Assembly: GCF_030463565.1 (NCBI RefSeq)
Contig: NC_134656.1
Coordinates: 1,245,001 to 1,309,000, forward strand
Source: Pelecanus crispus
Lineage: Eukaryota > Chordata > Aves > Pelecaniformes > Pelecanidae
DNA: 64,000 nucleotides
Direction of reading: 5' to 3'
In this document: positions 10,601 through 23,049 of the stretch, piece by piece
Layout of the letters: every line of letters begins with the position of its first letter
Numbering within the stretch: the first letter of the stretch is position 1
The notes under the pieces: generated by a model
Told to the model about the DNA's origin: nothing
Seen by the model: the letters and a program-made list of their open reading frames with translations, nothing else
The model's database searches: none
Program-made: the position numbers and the translations under genes

Positions 10601-13600
10601 CTACGAGGAGGTGGCTGGAGCCAGGGCCGGCGTGTACAAACACAGACCCGCTCCCTCCACCCACACACGTGCACACGCATGCCCAGATGAACCCGTCCCT
10701 CCAGATGTGCCCAGGCGTGGGAACATCTGCACGCTTCACGCGCTCCAGCGCCGCGGGCAAAACAGCTCCATCCCCAGCTGACGCTCACCTGAACATTTCA
10801 GTTACTTCTCCCTTTGCCAAGGCCACAAGAAGTGGGAATCCGATGCATGCGGGGACCAGGTACAGAAGAGCAGGCTGTTGGAAAGAAAAACAACTGTTAA
10901 ACCAAACCACGAATCAGCCCCCGGGAGGAGCACGAGGCGAGCTGGCCCTGTCCCCTCTGCACCCACGGCATCTGTCACAGTGCTGCACAGAGGGTTAATG
11001 CCCCCAAAAGCGGCTTGGAGAGCCAAGTTACAGCTGCAGCAGCACAAAACCCTCGCCATGAGGTCCCAGCGGGCCATGAACACACCAAGGGCCCCCGTGC
11101 AGACCAGCGCCACCACCCACAGCGTGTGGGTCTTCAGGGGCAGCCTCGTTGCAAAGAGCCACAAAAACACAGGGCAGCCCGGCCCTGGTGCTGCTGTTGG
11201 AAATGCAGCTGCCTGAAGCAGCCTTGCCCCAAACAGGACTCTGCTCCAACCAGGCACACAAGCTTTGGGCAGGGAAAGGTACAGGCAGGCACTGGAAAAG
11301 CAAAGCCAAGAGAAGGAATGCATCTACTTTTTCCTGGCATGATGCAGGAACCCTGTGGCCAAGCTGGCGTGTCCCGCTTGGGACGTGCATCTGCAGCAGG
11401 CAGCGCAGCGGAGCTCACCTGGGCATGCTTGAAGATGTGCATGATGAATATGGTCAGGCCCAGCCCGAAGATGTAGGCCACGAAGCTGGTGTAGAAATAC
11501 GTGTGCGTGTTCTTCTTCAAGCTGTAGGGAAAGGGAGCAGAGCCCAGTGACCTCGGGTCTGGGATGCCAGTGGCCAAAACGGAGCCGGCCCAGCGTTCTC
11601 ACCCATCTCCCACCGTGCTGGGACACGGGGAGCTGCGCTTTGCCCGTGCTCTCGGGCCAGCGCAGGGATTGCCACCAGCACAGCCCCCAGTCCCACGGGA
11701 GCGGCGCAGGACTGGATGGGGCGACAGCCAGGTGAGGGTCTGGGGAAGGGAAGGTGGCGTGCGATCCTGCTGCTGGATGGCTACCGGGGGGGCAAGAATC
11801 GGTGCTGGGACCCAGGGAGAGGGTCCCACCTTCTCGGGGGAGGCACGGCCGGTCGCTGGCATCCCGCTCTCAGCACGTGCTGTTTTATTGCAGGGCAGGC
11901 TGCGGGAACTGGGATTCCCAGCAGGCGCAGGTAGAATGTGGGTGGAAACACGTGGAAGAGCTGGCACAGACCGGAGGGTCTGTGCAACAGCAGCGGGAGC
12001 GGGGCCACGCCACTGCAGTTGCACAAAGCGGCCCATTCCCTGCAGCTCCCCAGCCAGAGACTTTTGGTGTGGGGCAACTGCTGAAAGCTACGCCCCGGCG
12101 GTAGGTGCAGCTTTCCTGTGTAGGAAGGAGCTGCTTCCCCAAATGTCAACCCAGAGGCAGCCGGCCCTGCCAGGCACTGATTTGCATCCACAGAAGCACA
12201 TCCCAGGTGCCAGCACTCCTGGCTCTTTCCCATGCCATTGCCGCAGCACTGCCCTCTCCTCCTTGGTGCCAGGGAGCCGGTGAGGCTCTGGGGTGCCCTG
12301 CTACCTTGGCCCCCTCCCCTGTCCATCCTGCAGTGTATTCAGCAACACCTGTGAGCTCAAAAAACTCGTCCCCAGCGCTCAGGACTTACCCACAAAGCCA
12401 GCCCTCCTCACATCTACTCTTCCAAGAGCTTCCCCTTGCAACCCAAGCTGTCCCAGCCGCTCTCCCTGGTCTCCACGCCAAGCCCCGGAGGGGAGCACAC
12501 GACTGCGCTCCTGGCTTCCCCTTCCCCCTTTTTCCTCTACAAAAGCAGCTCAAATATGCTGCAAGATCCAACCTGCCAGAGACCCTTCCCTGCCGCCCAC
12601 TCACCTGATGTCAAACCGCAGCAGCAAGGCAATGAAGATCCCTGCGGGGAGAAGGGGACAGTGAGGGGACGGAGGTGGTAGGGGAGGCTGGAGGGAGGCA
12701 GGGCAGGGCCCGCAGTGGCTGCGGGTGCCGTGCCTGGGCTGACAGTGCCCTCTCGCGGCACAAGGCACCGGGACAGCACCGGGACCTGGTGGGAGACCCC
12801 CCCCAGCCCACGCAGCCCCCAGCCCAAGCAGCCCCCAGCCCCGGCTGGAGGCCCGCAGGGCTCTGGTATGGCCAAAGGCAGAGCAAGGCACCCCCTCGGC
12901 TCCCCACAGCCCGTTCAGACAGGCGGTCCCGGTCACGTACCCCCTCTTCTGTCCTTACCCGGAATGACAATGTCTCCCAGACCCAGCATGGCAAAGTTGT
13001 CAGCCTCCAGCCCCTTCTCCAGCAGGTCCTGAGGGAAAACCACTACGAGGAGTAGAGAGGGGAACAGTGAGGGGGAGCGCCTGTGCTGAGCAGATGTCAG
13101 TGCCTGGTGAAAAGGGACCTGAGCGGGGCAAGCCCCCTGTTCCTGCCCTTGGCCCCCTACTCTCCCGCAGCTCCCCCCTCCTCCTTCCTGCGACAGCTCT
13201 GGGATGAGAAACTGAGGGCTTTGGGGCTGGCCCCATGTGCAGGTTTCAGCCCCAGCTCCCAGGATCCAAGCCACTGCACGCTCCACAACAGCAGAAATTC
13301 ACCCCTCCTGCCGTTTTTTTGGTGGTTTTGATTTTTTTTTTTTTTTAATTTTTTTTTTCATGAGCAGGTAAAACTGCCCACCCTGGGGGTGCAGACTAAC
13401 CCATCCAGCTCAGGGCTCTGCAAACCATCTCTCTGCAGAGAGCTGGCCCAGCTCCCAACAGGTCGCTGGCACCACGCAGCAGTCGAAGGGGTCACTAGCA
13501 GGAAACCCTCCTGCTCACATCCCACCTTCTGAGCCAGGAGGGTGCACGGGGCAGCCGCTGCAGTGGAACAGACAGCCCCTCCCTCCAGCACACGGGGAAG

Positions 13601-16600
13601 ATCTACTCACGTTTTATCGGGGCCTCAAACGATTTGGCAACTGTCACCATCACATTGGTGCCAAAGACCTAGAGGCAAACAGAGGAGTCCGGGGTGACCA
13701 CAGCTGCACAGAGACACGCGCACACTCAGCTACAGCCTCACCTCAGTGCCCGGAGCAGCCTCAGTGGCAGAAAACAGCCAAAAGAGCCGCTGAACTGCGG
13801 GCAGAGGAGTCCTGCAAGTGAGCCCACCACCCAGGGGAGAAGGCACAGGACAGCGCTCGAGGTGAGCACGTCGTGGCAGTCCTGCTTTCAGAGCAGCGCT
13901 GGGGAGACCGCACACATCGCAGAGCCACGCTGCTGCCCGCCACCCGGCCCTCCCCAGCACCTGCCCCTGTGGGTCGGTTCAGCTCTAATTAGTCAACTCA
14001 GTGGAAAGCCTGACCACAGCACAGGATGTTATCCGAGGGCAGGAGCTCCCAGTGGAGTGTCCCAGCCAGCGCCAGGCTGCTGCCTGTGAGCTTCCAACGG
14101 CGACCGGAGCAATTGTCAGATCAGCTGCATTTTGCTCTGACGTCATTTATCTGTACTGCACTATCAGCTTTAAATACTGGCATCATTTGGGGGATGGACT
14201 GTAAACGCATAGTTCAACCACCCTCATTTCTGTTCCTTTTCATCTTCAAGCCTCCAGTCTTGGCTATACCAGCAGCAGGCACATAAACCAGGGGCTGGTT
14301 AGCACCAGGTGAGCAAGATCCTCTAAGATATCTTAGATTGGATATTAGGAAAAATTTCTTCACAGAAAGAGTGGCCAAGCATTGGAACAGGCTGCCCAGA
14401 GAGGTGGGGGAGTCCCCATCCCTGGAGGGGTTCTAAAAATGTGTAGATGTGGCACTTTGGGACATGGTTTAGTGGGCATGGGGGTGTTGGGTTGATGGTT
14501 GGACTGATGATCTTAGAGATCCTTTCCAACCTTAATGATTCCTAGTTTGTACTTTCATTAAAAAATAATCCAGCCCCCAAGCCAGGAAACATGAAATTAT
14601 TTATTACTCTACCCTTAATTGGTTTAGTGGTGGACTTGGCAGTGTTAGGTGAATGGTTGGACTGGATGATCTTAAAGGTCTTTTCCAACCTAAATGATTC
14701 TATGATTCTATAAGACACTCGCACCCTGAGCAGGGCGCAAGGCACTGGGTGTGCTAAGCCAGCAGGCTGAATCCTCTCCAGCTGAGAGCAGCGGAGGAAG
14801 TGGCACTCGCAGGCTAACAAACCACAGAGCCGAGACTGTTAACAAGCCTATGAAACAGGGGCAGCACCAGCCAAGTACAAAATAACACCCAGCAGCCAGG
14901 CTTAAATAGGGAAGGATTACTCAGGCAGCTGCAGAGCTGCTGGACAGACCTCAAGGTATACAAGGCTCTCAGATGTTTGGAAACCCAGTCATTCAGAAGG
15001 TGCAGGCAGCAGGAAGGGCTGGGGAATATGGACATTACAAGGAGAAACAGGAGTCCAGGGCCATTGCAGAGAGATAAGGAAAACCTCAAAAGGAAGATGT
15101 CGGGGCATTGCACTGGCTGAGGGAAGGAGACTGGAGGCATTCCACTATTCCCGGGTACCCCACAACAGCCCTTATGAGATCCCTGCCAGCCCTGGGCTCT
15201 CTAAGCCAGAGATTAAAAGCAAATGCATTTGCCGAGCCGTGTTCTGCCACTGTTTGATTCTGTCATCATCCCCACCACACCCCTTTTGGGCTGAGAAAGT
15301 GGAAATCCTGACTGCAAACGCGTGTCCAGCCAGCGTGCTGCCTCCGAAGAGGCGTAACGCCACACACATGCCTTCCGCCAACGGCTGCAACTCGCGTCCG
15401 CCCCGAGGAACGCTCCCGTTTACCCAGAAGACATCGTAGATGAAGAGGCCCCCGAGCAAGATGCAGCCAGTGCTGACATTGTTCAAGTGCAGCAGCTCCA
15501 CCCCGTTGAGGGAGAACGCCAGCCCAAAGAGATTGTTGGCAATCCAGTGCTGAGAACGACAGGAAAAGGAGATTTGGGTCCCACAGCATGTGCCGAGCCA
15601 TGGCCTCAGCCTGCAGAGGCCTTGCGTGGAAAGGGGCCCGGGTCTGATCCGGGCTGGTCCCTGGCCTCCTCGCAACAGGGCTGGGGCTCGCTTACCTTTC
15701 TCAGCAGGTACCAGACCCCCACAACACTGCTCAGGGCCAGGCATACGAGATCCTTGGTGTCAAACTCGTAATTCACTATTTCTGCAATAAAACAGAGAAG
15801 TCAGATTTTGGGCAGCTCCCCTTCCCGCGCAGGGCAGAGATGAGCGACTTGACAGCCAGGGAGCAACACAGACCACAGCGCTCGCATCCCAAACGAGGGG
15901 ACTGTACCCATGGAAATGGCCGTGCCCACGGTAAACGCATGCAAACCGCAGGCGAGTGAGCAGCCGGCCCTGGCGAGCCTGGACCTTCTCCTTCAGCCAG
16001 ACTCTGCCACATGGACAGCATCTGCGATCCTTCTGTCAATAAGGAAATTGGATTCAGGCACTGTTTAAGGCAGGGAGAGGCAAATCTTTTCCCTCCTCTT
16101 GCACCAGTTAATTCCTGGCGGTATCATTAGTAGTATTTCCTTACCAGTAAAGCTACTGGGCAGGATACTTATCAAAGCATCTTCTACCAGTGCAAAGATT
16201 TGAATCAGATCAGTTAAGGCAGCACAAAAAAGTCAGTACTATGCTACCCAAGGAGCTTAAATAAAGGCAGTGCATTTAACAGCAGCCACAGCTCCATTCC
16301 TGCAGCACTCTGGGATCTGTTTCTGGGGTTTTGCTGCCAGCCAGAGGCAGCACAGAGGGAGAGCACCAGCCGGTGCAAGAAGATGCACACAGCAGCCCCG
16401 GCTCTGCGGGGACACACGGGGCTCACACTGGCTGCAGAAGCACAGCGGGGAGCAAGAGGCAAGTCTTTGAGACGCTTGTTTCAATGGGCTGAAAGTCAAA
16501 ACACCAAGTGAGCAAGAAACAGAACGGTGAAGGCAGGCAACATTCAGGTCCCCAGAGAGACCGGCGAGCCAACATACCCTCCTTGCTCTCCCCAGAGCCC

Positions 16601-19600
16601 TGGGTGAAGAGGAGCTGGTACTGTTTGTTGGGGAAATTTGCAGGGAAGAATCTGTTCATCGTGGGGCTGAAACGAGAGGTGCAGAGAAGGGCAGTTCGAC
16701 AGAAAGCCCGCAGGACGCGCTGCCCAGCACCTCTGCATGACGGCATCGCAGCACGGACGTTGGCCCACACCCCCTCCAGAGACAGGGAAACGCCAGGTTT
16801 TGCCACGTCAGGGACTGGCAGGAGCCCCAGCTTCAGTCACCAAGCCACAGACACGGGACCCTGTCCTCCCCAGAGGTCTGATCTGCCCATATGTGACAAT
16901 CCCCCAAAATGCCCTAGGGCAACAGGCACAGAGCATCACCCGCAAGAAGTCAGGACCCACCCCAGACCCCAGCAGGTCCCCTGTGCCCCCCCGGCAGCCC
17001 CCTGGCACCGTACGGGTCTGGTCACCCCGAACTGGCTGTGCAACCACCAAACGGCCCTCCTGCAGAGCCGGGAGCAGGGGCGAAGCCCTTGCCACAGTGC
17101 CAGTCTAGGGAAAGTATCTGGTCCCCAACGCCCTAGAGCTCAGGAAACAGGAAACCAGTTTTACTTTTTCAGTTACCGAAACAGCCTGAGCTTTCAACAC
17201 CTTGTGCCAAGGATCGGCAAATATCGTGAGCTCCAACTGCCTGTTTCAGCCGTCCCAATACGAGAAAAACGTGTGCCGAAGAGCTCTCCCCTCTGCAGGG
17301 CAGCAAGGACTGTGCCAGCCCATAGCGGCTCCTACAACAGCGGCCACCCACACCTCCACAAGCTCTCCCGGTGTTGCTGCATGGGGTAGCAGATTGCTGG
17401 GACCCCGAGACTTTGGTTCTGCCCCTTGGCTGTCCCATGAGGAAGGGTTCAGAGCATGCTCCTGGAGAGCCCACCGAGGGAAAACACCCTACGAGCTGGG
17501 ACCTGGCTCTGCCACAAGGCAGTGGTGCTCTAGAAACCCCCCAATAAACTTGACACCCCGCTACCTCGCACTGCGGGCAGCCTCGGACGCCCCTGCCCGA
17601 GTCATACGCTTCCCTCCGCTGTACCTGATGGTGTGGGACAGGGCCAGGATCCCCAGCACAAAGAAATACATGGAAAGCAGAAGATTGATGTACTCTTGAG
17701 AGAATATCTGCAAGACAAATCCAGAGAGGGGTCAGTTACTGCAGCGTTCTCCCCATCTACAGCACGAGGAAGCGCTTCACCTTGTGATCAGCAGCTGCTG
17801 TGCCAGCGCTCCAGGGATACGAGAAGAATAGCTGGAATAACCCAAATTCTTGCACCGCTGATGTGAAATATGTTAGAAATAGCCACGTCCTCGCAGAACA
17901 AGCACAATGGGCCTGCAAGTTGTCGCGTATCTACGAGGCGCTCGGGTCAAAAAATAACTCCTGTGCTGCAGAAAGGAGGACAGAGTTTCCCCCGCGCATC
18001 GCCCGCAGAGCGAGCTGGAGCAGGGAGCGAGGCACCGCGCCGCTCCCGGGGGCTGTCCCGGCAGAGGGGAGCAGCAGCACTCCCGCCTCACTCCTGCGGC
18101 GGGCCGAGCGCGTCCTGCCCTAATTAAATGGGGTATTATTAGAACTCCTGCCTTCCAACGCACACACTACCTTACCGCCGAATCACACCCCTACAGCCCA
18201 GCGCTGGGGGACCCCAGGGTCCCCCCTGCTCTCCTGGAAGGGGGATGCTGGAATACGAAAGCTCACGGCAGGTTGCAGATATTAAAAGGAAGAGCCGCTG
18301 ATCATGCAGCGACTTCAGCGAGGCCACGCCGCACATTCAGTACTTCCTTTTCCTGGCGTCTCCATCCCAGCCAGGAGCAAGAGGCAGAAAAGGCGCCTGA
18401 GGAGGTGGAGTACCCCAAGACGTGGGCCACAGAGAAGGGGTGGGCTTGCAGGGGGTCCCTTCAGCGGCCAGAGGGGCCCGGTGGCAGGGTCTGGTGGTCG
18501 CTCCATAGCCCACCATCAGGAGAGGCTCAGCAGATGCTCGGCTTTACTACTGGTGACCTACGACAGGAGCTGCGGCCCTGCTGAGCACACAGGCTAAACT
18601 TCACCACAGGGACAGCAGGGCATATCGCTAGGGAGGCCCGATCCTGTGCCGGTGCACAGCCGACCTCTGTGGCCGGGCAGGCTGCAGCACACACTCGCCC
18701 TCCCAGTGCAGCGCAGGCCCACGCCAGGGTAAGGACCTGCACGGTGCGGCCGTCGGCCCACACGGCAGCTCGACCCGGGGTAGGAGCCCACAGCACCAGT
18801 CGGCTGCCACGCGGTAACTGCAATGGGCAGAGAAGGGACTGTAAACTGAAATATTCCCAATTTTGCATATTAAACGTCACCTGGCTGGCCAGGAGCACCC
18901 TTCTGCCTCGCAGGCAGCCCAGGACAGCGGGGCTGGAAGCTGCTGTGCCAACAGGACCGCTCTGCACCGGCAGCCCCAAGGCTCGTCAGGCCCCTCCAGG
19001 AGCTCAGCCGCATGCCAGATGTGCACAGGCAGCCAAAGGTGTTTTAAGCCAAGACACCTTCTCCGTGCAGCCGAAAGCACCTGGGATCTCCTATTTGTGA
19101 CTCAGGAACGGTCATTTTACTTTGCTTGTTGGCTCTGCACGTCTAAAAGACTTCACCTGAACACACAGGGCGTCAGCCACAAGCTAGCGATCCCCCAGGC
19201 CTGCAGCCAAGACGGCTTTGGAAGCACAGCACGGAGCACGACACAGAGACGGCAGCATTTGCAACCCAGCAGTCCCTGGCACCCTCTGGTTTCAGACCGT
19301 GCACTGTCAGGTCAGCCCAGGGAGGCAGGCAGAGCTCAGGGGTGAACTCGCCTCTCGGCAGCTCTCCAGAACCATCCCGTGCACAAAGAAGCTCCAATTT
19401 CCCCCAAGCCAATTCAGGCGAGAGCTGACATCCTCCTGCGTGGTGACACTGAAAAGCTCGAGCCGTGCAGCCTCACGCACTTCCTGTCCCAATACTAAGG
19501 GCCCTTGACTACGGTAAGCCAAAAATCGAGTCAGTCCCGTGTCAGGAGCTCCTGACCAGGCGGGGAGGATGGCAGGCACCAGCTCCGGCGCCTGCTGGCA

Positions 19601-21349
19601 TTGCTCACTTACTTTAAAGAAGAGGTAGAGCCCCAGAAGGGTGCAACTGGCAACAATGGGAAAACGAGCAGCGTCTCGGCTGGTAATGGTCTCCGGCATC
19701 TCTGAGGAGTTCTGGGGAGGGAAGGAGAGGACAGGAGTGGATCAGCCCCTGCTCTGGCTCCCTGCCTGAGCAGCAGGTGAACAGACACAATGAGCGGGGC
19801 TCCGTGGTGGTTTCGAGAGGGGCAGGGCACCCGCCAGCCCCCCGTCATTCCCGGAGGTGGGGCTGTGTCACAGGCAAAGCCTGAGATGGAAAAAGCAAAC
19901 CTTGCGCTCATCCTTCCAAGGGCTGCCGCAATTTACCGCTTTTTTCCTCTTGGAGAAGGGGAAAAAACCCTGCCCACTGTGCTGGCGTTGTTCCCTTCTC
20001 CCCCTGCTCCCTTGCCGCTCACGCCCGGCTGTCCCCGCCAGCCTCCCCATCTGTGCGCACCATATGTCGATCACCCTCTGAATGACGTTTATCTCCAACC
20101 ACCTTTTTATCCCTCACCTCGCTCTTGGGACACTCCTTGTGCTCAAAAGCCCCAGATTTATAAACCCCTTTCGCCTTCTGATACATCTTTGCACCAGCTG
20201 AACAAACCCCCTTTCAAGCCATTTCCCAGGAGAGAACTTCAGCTTTCAGAGGAGAGCCAGAGGGCTGCCTGCTCCCCTGCCCGCCGCTCAGAGATCTAAT
20301 CTCACACAGGCAAACACCTGCGGCCAGCGCTGGACAGAGTGCACATCAGCAGAAGCCCTTATGCAAAGCAACGCTGCAAAGGAACAGCAGCTTATCCCAG
20401 GCACGGCAGCTGCCACGCAGCGCTCAGCGGCGCAGAAGCAAGCGCCCAAAGAGCCCCTGGCTCCCTGCGGTGTGAACAGAGAGAAATCCCCCCCGGAACC
20501 ACGGCCAGACCCTGCTCGCAGACCTCAGTTGCTTGGGCTGCCAGGAACCCCGCTAATATCAGCTGAAACCCCTGATGTAAGACTTAAGAGCAGACAAGGG
20601 GCTTTCAAAAAACAGCGACAAATCAGGCTGTGTACAACAGTCCCTTCTCCTGAGCTTCAGGAGCCGAAGTGTTGGGATTTAAGTCCCAGCTGCTACCCAA
20701 GGCCAGGCACGAGATGCAGAGAGCGGCACGATGGGCTGCGGGGACAGCACAGGGCGTGCAGGCAGGAGAGCGGGGCAGCACCCCAGCGACCAGCCCCGGT
20801 GCTGCGGGGTGGAGGGAGCGAAGCCACACACGAGTCCCCCCAACACAGCATCTCCTGGCGGGGAGCGGCTACGGGCTTTGCAGCACTTGAATTTCTCAGG
20901 ACGGTGAGGACGGGGCTGGAGAAGGCCCCGGGGGAAGCCCGGTCTCTCCCCGGGGTCCCCTGCCTCCGCCGGGCCGCGGGTCTCTCCGCCCTCACGGGGC
21001 CGGGGGCGGGCAGCGCGGTGCGGGACGGGGGGGCCGTGATCAGCCGGGGGTGGGGGGCGAGGCCTAGAGCCCGCGGGGCTGGGGGAGCAGCCGCCGCTGC
21101 CGGGCACGGGAGGCCTGCAGGCCCCGGCGGGGGGAGGCCGGGCTGCCGCGGGGGTACCTTGCTCTTGGCGCAGCTGACGGAGCGCAGCGCCCCGAAGAAG
21201 ATGGGCAGCAGCGCCATGAGGACCAGGCTGCCGTAGGCCAGCGCCATGCCCTCGGGGGTGGCGGGCGGGCGGGCGGCTGCGGGGACCCCGGCCCCGGCCC
21301 CAGCCCCGGCCCCGGCGGCGCTGCCGTTGTGCGCCGCGGCCTCCTCCAT
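7624..21349 (-). CDS. HM13: Signal peptide peptidase (minor histocompatibility antigen H13), 12 coding exons
   Basis: An ER intramembrane aspartyl protease that cuts signal peptides and some tail-anchored proteins within the membrane. Coding exons on the minus strand: 21349-21158, 19711-19613, 17707-17625, 16666-16578, 15781-15696, 15549-15424, 13668-13611, 13042-12959, 12641-12605, 11521-11419, 10874-10789, 7705-7624. All junctions are GT/AG and phases agree, giving 374 residues (human 377). The start at 21349 ([13 protein letters not shown]) aligns with human HNGSAEAGG; an in-frame ATG at 21400 is less likely. Hallmarks: IYDVFW with catalytic D222, LGLGD with catalytic D268, the [10 protein letters not shown] (PAL) motif from residue 319, and the C-terminal ER-retrieval signal KKEK. 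An N-glycosylation site (NGS) sits near the N-terminus. The gene is complete and unremarkable, and lies head-to-tail between REM1 and ID1. Confidence 0.97.
8570..8655 (+). repeat. Polypurine tract (GA-rich)
   Basis: Roughly 85 bases almost free of pyrimidines, made of GAGAGAGG and GGAAG motifs, in the last HM13 intron. A simple-sequence tract that could form triplex DNA; no other role is suggested. Confidence 0.7.
13326..13361. repeat. Poly(T) double run
   Basis: Two long T runs separated by AA in HM13 intron 7, immediately after GTTTTTTTGG-type sequence. Probably a simple-sequence expansion; no flanking retroposon body is recognisable. Confidence 0.6.
14318..14716 (+). mobile_element. CR1 LINE 3' end, composite with two 3' modules
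   Basis: A 5'-truncated CR1 in HM13 intron 6, in + orientation. From ~14330 it reads as the end of the CR1 ORF2 region (GGATATTAGGAAAAATTTCT, then CATTGGAACAGGCTGCCCAG), continuing into 3'UTR ending TCCTTTCCAACCTTAATGAT at ~14537. A ~90-base AT-rich spacer (TTTCATTAAAAAATAATCC to CTACCCTTAATTGG) follows, then a second CR1 3' module (TGGACTGGATGATCTTAAAG) ending ATTCTATGATTCTATAA at ~14713. The same order recurs at 21684-22758, so this is a composite unit rather than two chance neighbours. Confidence 0.85.
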
Positions 21350-21480
21350 GGCAGCTGCTCCCACCGCGGTCCGCTTCCGGCCCGCGCGCGCCAGGGACAC
21401 GTCCCCTTACCCACCGGAAGTGCGTCAACGCGGCCGACGACGCCGGCGCTAACCACGCCCCCCCTTCCCCGAGCCGCGTT
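21150..21480. promoter_or_regulatory. HM13: HM13 CpG-island promoter
   Basis: Very CpG-dense sequence around the HM13 first exon. The stretch just upstream of the ATG carries GGAAGTG/CTTCCGG ETS-type motifs (CACTTCCGG on the minus strand near 21415-21423) and no TATA box, typical of a housekeeping promoter. Transcription probably starts between 21360 and 21430. Confidence 0.5.
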
Positions 21481-21683
21481 GCTAGGAGACCGAGAGAGGC
21501 CTGGCCCGGCCCCGGGGCCCGCGTCCCGCATCAGCCCGGGGCCCCGAACGGGGCCGCGCTCCAGGCTGGCCTCCCCCCCCGCAGAGCAGGCCGTGCCCCC
21601 CGCCGCGCCCCTCCCCTGCCGCGGGGCCGTGAGGGCAGCCCCAGGGCGGTGGGACGGGGCGGCGCCGGTGGTCCCGCTGGTGG

Positions 21684-22758
21684 ACGTGGCACTTGGGGCC
21701 ATGGTTTAGTGGGCACGGGGGTGGTGGGGTGATGGTTGGGCTGATGGTCTTGGGGATCCTTTCCAACCTTAGTGATTCCTGGTTTTACTTTCATTAAAAA
21801 ATAATCCAGCCACCAAGCCAGGAAAGATGACATTGCTACTCTACCCTTAATTGGTTTAGAATCATAGAATCATAGAATCATCGAATCGTTTAGGTTGGAA
21901 AAGACCTTTAAGATCATCCAGTCCAACCATTAACCTAACACTGCCAAGTCCACCACTAAACCAATTAAGGGGAGAGGAATAATTTCATGTGTCCTGGCTT
22001 GGGGGCTGGATTATTTTTTAATGAAAGTAAAACTGGGAATCACTAAGGTTGGAAAGGATCTCTAAGATCATCAGTCCAACCATCAACCCAACACCCCCAT
22101 GCCCACTAAACCTCTCTGGGCAGCCTGTTCCAATGCTTGAGCACTCTTTCCATGAAGAAATTTCTCCCAATATCCAATCTAAACCTCCCCTGGCGCAGCT
22201 TGAGGCCATTTTCTCTCATCCTATCGCTGATTACTTGGGAGAAGAGCCCAACACCCCCCTCACTACACTCTCCTTTCAGGGAGTTGTAGAGAGTGATAAG
22301 GTCTCCCCTCAGCCTCCTCTTCTCCAGGCTGAACACCCCCAGCTCCCTCAGCCGCTCCCCACCAGCCCTGTGCTCCAGACCCTGCCCCAGCTCCGCTGCC
22401 CTTCTCTGGACACGCTCCAGCACCCCAATGTCTTTCTTGCAGTGAGGGGCCCAAAACTGGACACAGCATTCCAGGTGCGGCCTCCCCAGCACTGAGCACA
22501 GGGGCACAATCACCTCCCTGCCCCTGCTGGCCACACTGTTCCTGACACAAGCCAGGGTGCTGTTGGCCACCTTGGCCACGTGGGCCACACTGCTGTTCAT
22601 TCATGTTCAACATTCATGTTCAGCCGGCTGTTGACCAACACCCCCAGGTCCTTTTTGGCTGGGCAGCTTTAGTGGTGGACTTGGCAGTGTTAGGTTAATG
22701 GCTGGACTGGATGATCTTAAAGGTCTTTTCCAACCTCAACAATTCCATGATTCTATGG
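21684..22758 (+). mobile_element. CR1 composite element interrupted by a second CR1
   Basis: Outer element in + orientation: 21684-21858 carries CR1 3' module A (GGGCACGGGGGTGGTGGGGT, GC-drifted) and the AT-rich spacer ending TTGGTTTAG. It resumes at 22669 (TTTAGTGGTGGACTTGGCAG) with module B, ending TTCCATGATTCTATGG at ~22757. The join is filled by a minus-strand CR1 at 21859-22668. TTTAG flanks both sides, consistent with a short target duplication or microhomology. The outer copy starts ~330 bases upstream of the HM13 start codon. Confidence 0.85.
21859..22668 (-). mobile_element. CR1 LINE, 5'-truncated, minus strand, ORF2 tail open
   Basis: About 810 bases in minus orientation. Its 3' end (AATCATAGAATCATAGAATC on the + strand) is at 21859. 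Reading on the minus strand, an open frame at 22600-22106 encodes the CR1 ORF2 C-terminus: [57 protein letters not shown] and HWNRLPREV. No disabling change is seen over these ~165 residues. The 3' region again has module A, the AT-rich spacer (about 21960-22035) and module B, so the composite 3' end was carried in by retrotransposition. Roughly 70 bases present in the 14.4-kb copy are missing near 22108. Confidence 0.88.
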
Positions 22759-23049
22759 TTCCATGACCCCGCGGTGGGTGAGAGCAGCGGGGGGGTCCCC
22801 GCAGGGTCCCCGGCCCCCCGCAGCCCCCGGCCACGAGCGGGAAGGTGGCGGCTTCAGCTACCGTCAGCCCGAGCAGGTCGGGTCGGGGGCTCCCAGGCCT
22901 CCCCGCCATCCAGCCCGGGGTTTTCCTGCCCTTTGCCGCTTCCCAAGGACGGCTCCCGCGCCGCCGGGGCTCCCCCGCTGCTGAAGGCTGACTTTGAAAC
23001 TCAGCGAACGTCGTATCGGGCCAAGATGTTTTTGTAAGCTGGCAAGTAA

